Shown here: piece by piece, positions 49,886 to 62,383 of the stretch | Position numbering within the stretch: the first letter of the stretch is position 1 | Layout of the letters: each line of letters opens with the position of its first letter | NCBI RefSeq assembly: GCF_037975245.1 | Contig: NC_092574.1 | Coordinates: 18,819,713-18,883,712 of the forward strand | Source of the DNA: Apostichopus japonicus | Taxonomy: Eukaryota; Echinodermata; Holothuroidea; Aspidochirotida; Stichopodidae | Length of the DNA: 64,000 nt | Reading direction: 5' to 3' | Notes under the pieces: model-generated | Seen by the model: only the letters and a program-made list of their open reading frames with translations | Database searches by the model: none | What the model was told of the DNA's origin: nothing | Program-made: the position numbers and the translations under genes

Positions 49886-52800
49886 GTAAGTCAGGCAACG
49901 TTTTAATGCCAGGTTGAATCTTTACAAGTGAGTGTTACTATAGAGACCTGTACAATTTGTGAGCTCAATACTTAATTATTATAATAACTGTAAGCAAACA
50001 GTGTTATTCCTCAAAATTGACCCAGAATCTTGTACCTGTACACTGTACCTGTACTTGGGTATGCAGGCTTTAACATTTATGTGCAATAATAGAGCTAGAA
50101 ATATGGTTTTGCCTTTTTTGTACATAGCGAACATCCATTTTCCCAACCCCTTTTCTCTACCCACTTTTCCCTACCCCCTTTCTCTCATATTGATCCCAAC
50201 CACCACCTTTTCCCCTTACCCCAACCACCACCTTTTCAATGCCTGCTCCATCTGAGAGATGAGTGTTTCCCACATTCTCATTCAGATCTCGATTTGAAAC
50301 TTGAGGGCTTTGAAGTGAACACATTTAGAAATTTACAAATTTATATTACTGAACTGTAATGTTCTTGGTTCATCAGTCTACTCATCTATTGAAGTGTGGC
50401 TTGTTTTACCCCAACCATCACCTTTTCAGTGCCTGCTCCATCAGAGAGTTGAGTGGCCCCACATTCTCATTCAGATCTCGATTTGAAACTTGAGGGCTTT
50501 GAAGTGAACACATTTAGAAATTTACAAATTTATATTACTGAACTGTAATGTTCTTGGTTCATCAGTCTACTCATCTATGGAAGTGTGGCTTGTTTTGACA
50601 TACAGTATACATGTGCTGCCTATTTGTATCTAAGGAAAAGGTCATACTGCAGTAGAAGTATAATTCATATCACTGATGATCGTTGATAGCAGGTCTTCTG
50701 AAAGGGAGAATTTAGTTAAAAATACCATTCAATACTTTAAAGGATCTTCTGGTGGCTAAACCCGATCACTTAGTAAAATTGATGGAGATTTTCTTCATGT
50801 GTACAGTACGTCAAAACCACATCCATGAATTAGCATTTTGTAAATTTGCAATGATAAATAATGTTCAGATATTTTGTGAATGAATAGATCTGGTAAAATC
50901 TTGACCGTGAATGATGTCATCAGGGCGATTGAGTTAAAAACGCTTAAATTGTAATTCTTTATAAAAATTTAAATATTAATCCAAAGGAAAGTAATATTTC
51001 TACAAAACTTAACAATTTGATGAAATTCTAAATACAGGGAACACACAGCTAAGCTTAATAACTCACAGGTCAACATTCCAAATGTATCAGATTTCAAGCA
51101 TTTAAATCAAAGTGAAGGTTATAATAGGATATGTAAACCAGTGGTCTAAATAGGTTACATTCAGTCAGTGATATCTTGAGTTGGGAACCAGATTTTGTGA
51201 TGGTTTGAACTAACTGTGTACAATATTTCTCTCTTCAATTCCCCCACCCAAATATTTCTGTAAGAAAAATGTTTGGATTATTTAGATATATAATTCAGAC
51301 TCATATCAATTTCCAATTTTTTTTTTTTTTTTTGCATTCATTCAAGGTTCCATATGGATAATTTTATTCTGTTTTTCATTTGTTCAGACTTTCACTTGAA
51401 ATACAGTATGTTATAATAATTAAATGCACATATGTTTCCCTGCAATGTACATAACATAGAATAATGGAAATTGGCCTTCTAAACTAATAGATCTCTATAA
51501 AACACCATTGATGCAGAAAGATTTCATCAAATGTTAGGGTCACCATCTGGTCTCTAGGGATGATATTTAACTAAAATTGTGTTTGTAGTGTTCCTTGAAA
51601 TCTGTTCATAAATATTGCCATAATTATCAAAAATCAAAGTTTTACATTTAAAAGCTTTCTCTTGGTCTGCTACATCTACTGATTTGAAGGAAACCCCCCA
51701 AAAAATAACAAAATAACAAAAATAAAAATTTAATAGTCTAAGACCGTTAATTAATACAGACTGTACCATGTGCAATATTACAAAGTGTACCAGTCACTGC
51801 TTTAAATCTATGTTAAAATAGTGGGATATTCAATATATTTATATAATATATTTTATAATTAATGTTTGGCATGCTTCCAAGGGATAACATTGCAAAGGAG
51901 TTGACTTTAATAATAATGACGGTCACTCACTGAGGGATGACCAGTGCAGTATATATTAAATAAATGTAGACTGTATTGACCATGATTCTTGATACGCTAG
52001 TCCTCAGTAAATTATCCTCTGGCACAGTTCATACAGAATGATTTCCCTAGATACAGTTGGTAGTTTAAATGTCATCTTCAGATTTAAAGGTTTTTAGACT
52101 GCAGAACAAGCAATTTCATCTCTCCCTTTGGTAATTATGGATTTGGCTGTGAATTTCCATTATTATTTAAATTAACATTTATGTTCTTCTGATACAAACA
52201 TGTACATGAAAGCTTAATTGTACTGGATTTATTTTATTTTGTTGTTCTGACATAGCGCAAAATTTCAGATTGTTTCGAATTGAAAAACTTAAAATTCAAT
52301 ATGTGACAGTAAGCAATCTCTCTCATCTATTGTTTTTCACTTACACACTTATACAAATTAATTCTTGAGCATCTGATAGAATAGCTAATTAGCAAAGTGT
52401 ATGTGGGAAATTTGTTGCTGTCCCCTTAATTGGACTTGATATAAATTTCTAGTGAAAGGTTTAGTCAACCTACTGTACAGTGTTCAATTCCTTTGAGAGC
52501 CTCTTACCCTCCTATACATACTGTACAGTACACTGCATAATATCTGTCAGTACTCAGTATTGATCTAAATCAATTCTCTGATCTAGATACATTTTGATCA
52601 AGTCAAGAATCTGGTCTGAACCTTCATAATCTCATTTTTTTTTCATCTCTTTCTAAAATAGACACTAGACAAAATATAAAATAAAGTCAATTAAATTGAC
52701 TTGTTTTCAAATGCCGTTCATGCAAGCGATGTAAATTGAAGTAGTGTTACTCTGTATGCTGACTAATTAATGAATGCCCCACGACCTAAACTCGTTCTCC

Positions 52801-54168
52801 ACTTGTCTCTCGTTCCGGATCACATATTTGGAAGATGTCACTTTTTTCCTCCGATGAATTCTGACTCATCGTTGCCATAGAAACTCTGATGTAGTCTGCC
52901 TGCCTGTGTGTAGCTATCATAGCATTTTACATGTATGCACATACATTGCCTGTGTGCATGCACTCTCCAAGGGCACAAATTTTGTTTCTCCATCAGCTGG
53001 TGCATTGAACGTTTTAGTTTGGCATCCCAGACGTGTTTGTCGTAGAGTTTGGCAAATTAATTAAAATAGATCTCAAGAAATATAGATGCTGGATATGAGT
53101 TACTCTTGCACTTATATATTTTTTTTTTGTATTCTACTGTGATAATTATATAGACTCTAGGCACCCAGTGATGTAAACTTTGCAGTTTATGAATGATTAG
53201 CAAACAGAATTAAACTCGCTCTATTTGGTTGAAAATTGTTACTGGATCGACACTGGTGTGACTCACAGCTCCAGAAATGGTGTCATTCATTAACAAGGTT
53301 GTCATTGAGTTGGAAACAAAAAATAAAGAGGAAAAAGAGACATTTGAACAATTTCAATGCTTGAAGCCTTCCAAATGACTACAGTACGCATGAAGAGAGA
53401 TAATGGTGATTAAAAAGTACACAGAGTGTATTAAAGATACAGTACTTAGTGGAGTACAGTTCATACACAAAACAGAATATGGTAGAGCAATATTACAAGG
53501 ATGAATGTCTTGAACTTTCTCCATCTGTGACCCTAATAGATAGTTTGTGTAGGACTCCCTAGTTGATTCCCTATTAAAACTATATTATCTAATTAAACGA
53601 GGTATAAAGTTAATGTTTCAATGGCAATAGGTTTATTGCTGAAGATGGTAATTATAATTACAGCTATGTAGTCAAGCAACAAGAAATATCACTTAAAACA
53701 GTAATAGACTTACCAAAATTCTCTAAAATTTTAATTTTGATATTGTAAAATATATGTTTATGTTTTGATATGATTAACTGTGCAAGCCAGTTTTCAAAGG
53801 ATTCTGATAACATCAAATGATGCTTCTTTATGCTTGAACACTTTAATAAGTCCCATTTTAAAAGCAAAACCAACAGTAATTTGTGATCAAAGAATTTAGG
53901 TCTATGCATGTACAGGTATACTGTACAGAATTAAATGCTATTAAGTGGAACTGATAAGACCCATTTTCAAAATAAATAGCAGATGGTAACACTCAGGCAA
54001 TGAACTCAGGCTTTTCAATTTATTGACATTTTATTAATCACCTACAGTAGGTGACCTGGTAGACCTATAGATTAACTTGTTTATTTCCTTTTAAATTATT
54101 ACCAATGACTCAGAGTATTGCACAGCTTGAATGAAGTGGTTTCCGTCATCTTTTCTCCTCCTTCTCAG
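49886..54168 (+). other. Intron 1 of the doublecortin gene
   Basis: GTAAGT to CCTCCTTCTCAG. Contains a 189-bp tandem duplication (50218-50596), a poly-T run near 51320, and AT-rich sequence. No other gene is supported. Confidence 0.85.
50218..50596. repeat. 189-bp tandem duplication in doublecortin intron 1
   Basis: Two units start ACCCCAACCA at about 50218 and 50407. Matching words such as CAGATCTCGATTTGAAACTT at 50283 and 50472 are exactly 189 bp apart. The copies are nearly identical, so the event is recent. Confidence 0.9.
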
Positions 54169-54265
54169 GTGTCAGGTCTTCCGGACTTTTTCCAAGATGA
54201 CGACGTCTTCATTGCCTATGGTCAGGAACGGCTGTCTCACGATGATTTCGATATCGCAGCAAACG
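54169..54265 (+). CDS. Doublecortin-domain gene, exon 2: end of DCX domain 2
   Basis: Reads VSGLPDFFQDDDVFIAYGQE and on to RLSHDDFDIAAN, leaving one base (phase 1) at AACG|GTAGGG. The DFF-x-DDDVFIA-x-G signature is the C-terminal strand/helix of the second doublecortin domain and corresponds to DFFGDDDVFIACGPE in DCX. The acceptor tract is strong. Confidence 0.95.
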
Positions 54266-56504
54266 GTAGGGAGCCTCCCCGATAAGTTTGAATTTATAAT
54301 TGAAGATGAGAACATTTTTGTAAGCCAATTGGATTACATGATTAAAAGCCAATATGTGGAACTGTATTTAATGATTCTTCAGTGAAGTCCAGGCCGGGGG
54401 GGGGGGTGGGGAATATATAGATGAAAAGGTCAGATACAGCCCCATTGTATAATCACAGCTACCATGTTGCACAAATTCTCAAAGTAAATGACTATTTAGT
54501 ATACAAACACATATCTGTGTATTATGTTGTCATGTTTCCGCAGATCATTTTCTGTCTTACAGTCAATGCAGTTTTGTATGATAATGATGCAAATCATTTC
54601 ACTGTGAAGAGGAATATTCTCAGTAATAATTGATACTTTGTGACCAGTTTGGACAACTACTTTTATCCAGTTGATCATTATTGATATATTTTATTTGCCA
54701 TATCATTTGTCAGAAAACTAGTCTTGAGCAGCCATTTTCATATTGTCTATTAAGAAATTGAGTGAATTGTGGATAGTTGAGGTAATTAAACTTCACTTCC
54801 ATGCTAAAAAAAAACAACCAAAACTTGCACACTTTGACTAATTATGTACCAAGTGACTGATATGACAGAAATGTTTTTAAGAACAGGCATCTGTCAGATT
54901 ATATTTCTGTTGTCTGTAGTAAGGAGTAGTGCATTGCTGAAAAAGACAGCTACTGACCCAAATAATGCTATTAAGAATTGCTGTGAAGCTATGGCCTGAG
55001 ACCCTCTAGCCTCCACCTTTCCCCTCCCCCCCCCGTCTTCCCCATAGACAGAACAAATTGTTCTTTATTCCAAATATTAAAAGCTATTCTCACCACTACT
55101 TACATATTCAATAGGACGAGGTGTGAAATGGCAGTTTTAGTTTGACAGTTTTATGCACTCATGACATGTGCCATAATGGAGGTGTCCTTCTTGAACATTT
55201 CAAAACATATCAGTGTTTGTCAATTATGTTCTTCCATGATCACTATAATATTCCAGCAACCTTTCCCTTCTCATCCTATTCCCTCCAACCATGCATGCAT
55301 GCATCATGCTGCAAGTTGACAGTACTAGTCTGATATTTACCCAGCCTTATCGATAGTTACCGTACATGTTTATAGTGTGGCATCTAAATCTATTATTGAC
55401 ATTTATTGCTTACTTCAGCCTTCTGCCCTGAACTCATATCCAGATTACTACTGATTTTATTTAATCAAAAGCTGATCTTCATGGTAATCCCAGCCCTTCT
55501 AAAGATAATAATCAAATTTTGTAAAACTCAGATGCAGAAGAAAAACTCATTAGGTATGCCAGAGGCTCCAAACAGATGGACTAGCATCTCAAAGTCTCGG
55601 GGTGATTCATTTAGAAAGATAACAAACTGTGAGAGATTTGTTGGACTGAAATATAGCAGATTTAGATCAGGGAAAACTGGTCTATCATGTTTCCTGTCTA
55701 ATGATAAATTCATTAAGGTGCTTGATATTAAAGGTATCATATTTGCATTGAAAACAAAAGAGTGTGATAATACAAATTAACAATGTGTGATCTTATTTGA
55801 AATTGTTTAATTACATTGTAACTTATTTTTCCTGTCTCTATTAAACTATACCGTAGCCATCATTTTCCATCACATCATGGTTGTCATATTTAACCTAGTA
55901 TTGAAACCATAAAACTTATTCCTCAAAGCATTACTGGACCCACTCATAACTCATTGCCTAGCAAATGCTATGGAGTAGCAGCTTGAATTTCATAAAAAAT
56001 AGAATGAAATGAATTGAAATAATAAATTATTAAATAAGAGACTAATTTAACTGTACATAATGTGCAGTATACTGTAAAATGCATGCTGAGGTCATACTGC
56101 AGACCAATTGATCAAAACCAACCTTGTTATAAGTTTTCTAGTTTGATGATGTTTGCATACAGTAGCTGATTCAAATTTATTGTCGCATAGTGGACAAATT
56201 GTCTCTCAGTATACTGTACATTTTATATCTGCCATTTAACCTTTACCAAAGCATATTCATACCTCTTTAAGTTACATTCTTCATAACTTATTTGTTTTGT
56301 TTTGTTTTCTGTATTAATATTTTTTTTAAAACATATTTGGTTACATTTACTGTACTTGTGTTACTATTTGCATAAAGTTTTAGAAGTAGAATATACCTCT
56401 TTACAATTCTGAGAAATGTTAGATGTAGCTTTTCCACACTTTCATTTTATTCTTTGAGGTACAGTATTGATTCCATCTGATGGATGTTAAATTTGACTCA
56501 TATC

Positions 56505-56596
56505 TAAATAAAAGTCTTATAGTTGTTAATAGCTCAAACTATGACATTCATAAATAAAAGTCTTATACTTGTTAATATCTCAAACTATGACATTCA
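56505..56596. repeat. 46-bp tandem duplication
   Basis: Two copies starting TAAATAAAAGTCTTATA at 56505 and 56551, with about two differences, in doublecortin intron 2. Confidence 0.9.
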
Positions 56597-56988
56597 TGTT
56601 TCAATTGACATACAGTACCATCCATGAATCTTTTGTTTACAGTGGAACGTTTGCTGAGAGGTTTGAATGTCTGTTTTTGATTCTCAAGGAGCTAGATTCA
56701 TTTTCCCTAGACATGCATTAGTCATCTGTTGGTACTTTGTATGTGCACTCCCTGTCAGAGAATGAATCTGAATCAAGACTGAATCAGACGAGAAGAAGCT
56801 TAGAATGTTATGTCAGAGTGATCATTAGCTAAACATTGCATTACATACCTCAGAGCTTGTGGGGGTCTCAACGGGAACAGAAATGAAATAAGACGTGATA
56901 AATCAGAAGAATCTAGGCTGAAATCCCAATGAAATACAAATATGGTGAAGCTATGGCACAGAGCTACAGAACAAAGGCTTGAGAAATA

Positions 56989-57068
56989 GTATGTTTGTAA
57001 TTAGGTTGGCCCTTCAGCGGAGATATACAGTAGTATGTTTGTAAGTCATGGTTGGCCCTTCAGCGGAG
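56989..57068. repeat. Short tandem duplication, about 43 bp
   Basis: AGTATGTTTGTAA followed by GGTTGGCCCTTCAGCGGAG occurs twice, the copies about 43 bp apart, with small differences between them. Confidence 0.85.
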
Positions 57069-60000
57069 GCAAACGCAGTCGTCAAGAAAAAAACGTTGAA
57101 TTACTGATGATGAAAGCTGAAATGGGTTCAACCAATCCAAGTTGTCTTATAAAAATATGTCATCATTAAACACAGACCTCAAACAGATGTACATAAAACA
57201 ACCAAATAAATAATTTGTCGTCAAAATTACACATTGGACAAAAACTTTCAGTTGATTATATCAAGTAAATTAAGTATCAATTAAGGAACCTTGTATATTA
57301 TGCAGTAAATCTTAAATAAATATTACTCTATAAAGTAAATCAATAAGTCTTGATACTGTACTCTATAGCCTTGTTCACATTTGAGAATGCATGGAGGATC
57401 GTGAAAACTCACACGGGTTGTCATGCAACTTTATAATTGGAAAGTTTCTGTCCTCGAGATCAGGCCCCGCAATCGTGATCTCCCTTGCTGAGAGGTTCCT
57501 GACCCAGCATTGGAGTCATCAAGATTGAATGCTGAGGGGGGGGGGGGGGGAATTATGCGACCCACGTTTCCCATAAACACTTGCCCTCCTCATTTCAGCA
57601 TTAATTTGCAGAACGGTTTGATTCTAAAGGCAGGCACACTGCAGTGCTATAATTAAGTAGCTAATTCATATGTGAACTTGTAATCATTTTGACCGTTTGA
57701 GGCTTTTGTATTGGTTTTATGTTCGACGTTGATCCTTGGTACGTTCTCATCTATGGACTCATCTGGGGTCTGCTTTATAAGCTCCCATAGAGAACACAAG
57801 ATTCTAATCTTGCTTGTGTTCTCAAATGTGACCAAGTGAATGCTAATGATCTGTGTATCTAGCAATTATAATTTGATTCATAACATGTTCCATCCAGACA
57901 CACACTCCATGTTAATGCAATCCCATTCAAAAAATGTAAACTTACTAACATACAAATTTATCAGAAAACATAATTATTCCAATTTGCTTACATTGTCTTC
58001 ATTACTTGAAAAGCAAACTTGAGTAGCCAACCGAATATAATACATTTTTATTGGATGGTAAAATATCCCATAGACCCATATTGAATCCAAAATTTTACAG
58101 AAAATGAACCCAAGAAGCTTCTTTAATGAACCAGATCTGATGAACTGTTCAGTTCTTGTCTGTTGTCTGCAAAACCAATTATAAATTCAACTCCTTGTCC
58201 AATATGCTGACACCACAGTACTTACAGTACAGACGTTGTACAAGTCCTGATAAGACATGGTAATGTTATATGTCTGGCCTCTGGGACTCTCCATGTCCAC
58301 AATTACTCTACATGAGTCCATGATTTTAAGTAATCTGGTAGTCTCAGCCTATTATACCCACAATCAGTAAAAAAGTCTCAATAGTTAGCAAGAATGTGAC
58401 AAATTCTGTTTCATAGATGTGTTGTTTCTGGTAAATTGCACTCGTAATGTCATTACCATTGACTCAGTTCTGATTAAGTGCACATCACTGCAACTCACTA
58501 TGACTCATGATATTTCAACGAAACGTACCGAGAAGACGATCAATTTGGCGACGTCGTCTGTGGAATATACTCCGCTCTGATACGAAAAGGAAAAATAACA
58601 CTTGGCAGGTTTTTAGGACTTCCCAAGGTTTGAAAGTATTTGTTTACAATAACCAGCATTAGAGGGAAAGGGAATCTGGTCCCCTTGATCAAGCAAAAAC
58701 AGACATATTCCTTTCTAAATAGTGGCATTTTTTTGCGGGGGGGGGGGGGGGGGACTCTTTATGTCTACATTCATGGCCACTTATCAACTGAAGGCATCTA
58801 CATATCTCTGGCTAAAATCTCGGGTATTACAAGGACACTCTTCTCGTAATGGTGATGAAGAATTGAGAATGTCCTTAGCTATTGTAATAACTATCTAATA
58901 AAGGCCTTATTGAAGAGTACATCATGACTTTATTAAAGTGAAGAGATGTACATGCAGTCCAAGAATGATTCAGAAAATGAAATATTCAGTAGTTGATAGT
59001 TTGTGGTGTGATTTATTAGATTATTGATGTTTGAACAAGAGAATGATATTAGAAATTGGTTTGTCTGTTTCAAGGACTATTATCCTGACATTGTGCACAC
59101 TTTACAAGGTATACTGTATTGACTTACTGTATAGACAAGCAGCAGTTAAGATAATTACTATTGAAAAGATGATATGTAGTGCAGTAAGAAAGAAATTCTA
59201 AGCAAACATTGTCCTTCAGTGTAAATAAATTAAAATACAAATCAACCTTGTTATCATGAACATGCATTATACTCTTTACTATAAAGCAGTTTATAAATTG
59301 GAGACTTTTAATGGAGGCTCTTTACTTCGAAACAGTTTCTAAATAAATAAAGTTGTTTATGCACATTCGTGTCTTTAACCAAGAAGTCGGTTGCAGGCTG
59401 GGGGAGGAAAAGTCGCCAAAATTGTTTGTACATTAGCTCACAAATTGTATTGCTTTGTTACATTGATATATGTAAGTTTGTAACAGGACTAATAAACAAC
59501 AAATACAGAAAGGAAAGATTGTGGGTTGAAGAAGTTGCCCATGTTTTCCATGCGCTTGGGTTTTGTTTAATGGGCAATTCCGTAAAGCCGGACATACATT
59601 TCGGACAGTTTGTTGATCTTTATCTCAATGGCTATATATAGAAGATAACATAAACTTGTGCATAGGGTGTGCATTTGCATTGAAATGTTAGGTTGATAAA
59701 AGGGTTGACTGATACATTAAAATATATTTATCTGTGCAACTGTTTATCAATCTACAGTAGTATTATTTATAAATATTATAGCAATAGAGGAACTGTTATG
59801 AGTTTTTTTTGTCAGCATTTATTAAGTAGGAAGCAAATATAAATAGTGAGCTATATATCAGCTTTTTGAATATGCATATCTATTGAGCAGATTTACAGTA
59901 GAATGCTTGGGAATATGAGATTCATAGCTTTTAGCCTTTTGCTATCCGTGGCAGAGCAATGTATGCAGAATGTATGAGATTCATGTACCAGCTTTACATA

Positions 60001-60910
60001 TAATATTTGCATATATCTTAGTGTAGTATTATCGATATGTTAGTATATAGAAAAGATAATGACAGATTCCGTACTAAAACACAACAGGAATTTCATATTT
60101 TTGGTCGGTTCATTTGTCCTTTCATCGGTTCAATGATTTATTCCAAATTGGGTGAGTTCAAACTGACTTAAAAAAGTAATGTAAATGTTGAACCGAATTA
60201 GACTCTAAAAGATTAATTAAAATGTGACTTCAAATGTAACAAAGTTACTGTATGTTTTACCAACATGACTTATGTTCAATTTCAACTTTGCTTTAGGGCA
60301 GACTAACATGAGGAGAAAAAATATATTGTAACCTCATTTCAAATATTGTCAGTGATGGATTCTTTGGCTTACCTCAAAACCAATAAGATAATAAGATTAT
60401 GATATGATGATGATGATATTATCTCAGACTCACGGCAGATGTTACTTTCTTTTAAAAAAAAAAAACAGATGTGACTGAGAAAGTGACAGAATTAGACAGA
60501 AAAATGGATAGAAATAATTATTCAGGAGCAGTCAAGGGTGACAAGTAATAAAACTCATTAAGTTTTTGTAATGCGTAAATATACACATGTATGCACTTAT
60601 GGAAATGAAAACTTAATAATAGTTAGTGTATTTGTGTGCAAGCTGATGGTTACTGTATTAGTCACTGTTTTACTTGCAGATATTGTGTAACCATGACGTT
60701 ATAGTGTACTGTATTTAAATTTATTTAAATTAGTTTTGTCTTTTTTTTTTGTCTTGAGCACATGGACTACAAGATTGAAACATTTGTGTTTGTTTGATTT
60801 TACAGTTTTTTTGTTTGATTTTACAAGTTTTTGTTGTTGTATTTGAAGCATATGTAGGAACTTGATAATGTTTACATTACTCTTTCTTTCTTTCCTTTTC
60901 TCTCTCTTAG

Positions 60911-61021
60911 AATGTCGATTTGTTGCATCATACAAGAAAGGTCCTCAAAAGGATCGAGTTCTGCTCAGCAGTCCAAGATTGCCCAGGAGAGGTTCACCGA
61001 CCAGTCGACCGAATCAAAATG
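60911..61021 (+). CDS. Doublecortin-domain gene, exon 3: Ser/Arg-rich linker
   Basis: G|AA forms Glu. The frame reads ECRFVASYKKGPQKDRVLLS then SPRLPRRGSPTSRPNQN, ending in phase 1 at AATG|GTAAAT. The ECR start follows DCX domain 2 just as ENECRV does in DCX and DCLK1. Ser-Pro and Arg-x-x-Ser sites suggest phosphorylation of the linker, as known for the family. Phase matches both neighbours. Confidence 0.92.
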
Positions 61022-62306
61022 GTAAATGCTGCAACTAATTTAAATGCAGAGGATCTATTTTAATGTTTAACATAAACATCTTTTGGTGGTGTACATTGCA
61101 CACTTATTTGATAAACTGGAAAATAATCAATTTTGTACAAAGGGAAAACAACAGGAATAATATCAATTTATTATCAAAAATTATTTAATATCAAAAAATA
61201 ATATCTATTTATATATGTACTATTAAAGTCTGTACTTGAAGTAACTTTTTGTCAAGCAGAGGACACATTTCAGTCTTGTTAGCAGCAGGCCTTTCAAACC
61301 AATTATTCTTTCAAATTCTTTACTCTCAAGGAAACTACTATACATAGGTCGTGTTCCAAGTACATCACTCACAATAGGTCAAGTATTAATCAACAACCAT
61401 CCCCCTTTATGATGTCTTTCATAGATAAAAAGACAAGAGCATGTGTCTACAGTTGTGAGCGATAATAAATCTCACTGAACGTTGGTTGCACACTTTACAT
61501 ACTGTACAGGCTATTGGCCTGACCAATAATCCAATCATTTAGTAAATGCAATGGCTTTGTGGTACAGTATTAAACCTCACGGCGGCCCTTATTATAATTT
61601 TAAATTAAGTGTCGCTGATTCTTCATTTAGTGTGTTCTTTGAGCTTGAAATTGAGATTGGATATGTTATCTGATGAGCTGTTTGGAAATGTGCTTGCTGA
61701 AAATTGATGGTTTTTATTTTTACAGAGTATAAGAAATGACTGTATCAGAATTAAAGGAGTAGGTTCAAGATTTCAGTTCAAAGAAAGCCTATCTGAAAAG
61801 TTTGATATTTATGGAATTCATAAAGATGAACTGTTTAAAACAACTATTGGAAAAGAGGGAAAAAAAATTTGGCTGGAAAAGAAGTCCAGCCTTTTGCAAA
61901 CCAAGCTACAGTATCCAGCCATTGATGGCAATCCCTTCAGTATGTGGCTATAGGAATCACCACCAACTATTAAAGGGCTGAATAGCTCTGCTGGTTGAGC
62001 GCTGTGCTTGGATCACCACCAGCTACTGTATTAAATGGGCTGTATAGCTCTGCTGTTCCAATCCCGATCCAGCCAACAATTTCATTGCTCTGTGCGAGCC
62101 CTAGTTGGATAAGTAAGGTGTTCCCGTCTGAAATGGTGAAATAAATCTAAAAACAGCAAAACAAATCTTACTAGATTCAAAAATTGGATATCCCCCATAT
62201 GTGAAGTTTAAGCTACTGTAGATTATTCACTTGCATATGTGTTTGCTTAGTGTCATAAAGTAAGATCCTTCCAGGCTTATTATCATATATGTATTTGTTC
62301 TTCCAG
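61022..62306 (+). other. Intron 3 of the doublecortin gene
   Basis: GTAAAT to GTTCTTCCAG. Holds a tRNA-derived SINE-like repeat near its 3' end (61956-62160). The remainder is AT-rich with nothing else supported. Confidence 0.85.
61956..62160 (+). repeat. tRNA-derived SINE with an internal 56-bp duplication
   Basis: ATAGCTCTGCTGGTTGAGCG resembles a tRNA D-arm/A box, and GTTCCAATCCCGATCCAGCC resembles a T-arm/B box. The A-box part (ATCACCACCA...TAGCTCTGCTG) is present twice, at 61956 and 62012, 56 bp apart; the second copy runs straight into the B box. A short AT-rich tail follows. Confidence 0.65.
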
Positions 62307-62383
62307 GCTCTGCCAGTTCATCTCATCAAAGTAGACCCAATTCAGCTAGCAATGGGAGGCCCAATGGATCCGTTAGAACAAAG
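62307..62383 (+). CDS. Doublecortin-domain gene, exon 4: Ser/Asn-rich linker
   Basis: G|GC forms Gly, then SASSSHQSRPNSASNGRPNG and SVRTK, ending in phase 0 at AAG|GTTAGT. It is low-complexity like the DCX/DCLK linker, so support comes mainly from phase and good splice sites. Four exons give 336 residues; the gene continues past the window. Confidence 0.8.

Larger units (their letters stand above)
54266..60910 (+). other. Intron 2 of the doublecortin gene
   Basis: 6.6 kb, GTAGGG to CTTTTCTCTCTCTTAG. Contains short tandem duplications (56505-56596 and 56989-57068) and G/C homopolymers at 54396-54406, 55026-55034, 57536-57550 and 58737-58753. No coding exon or RNA gene is supported. Confidence 0.85.
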
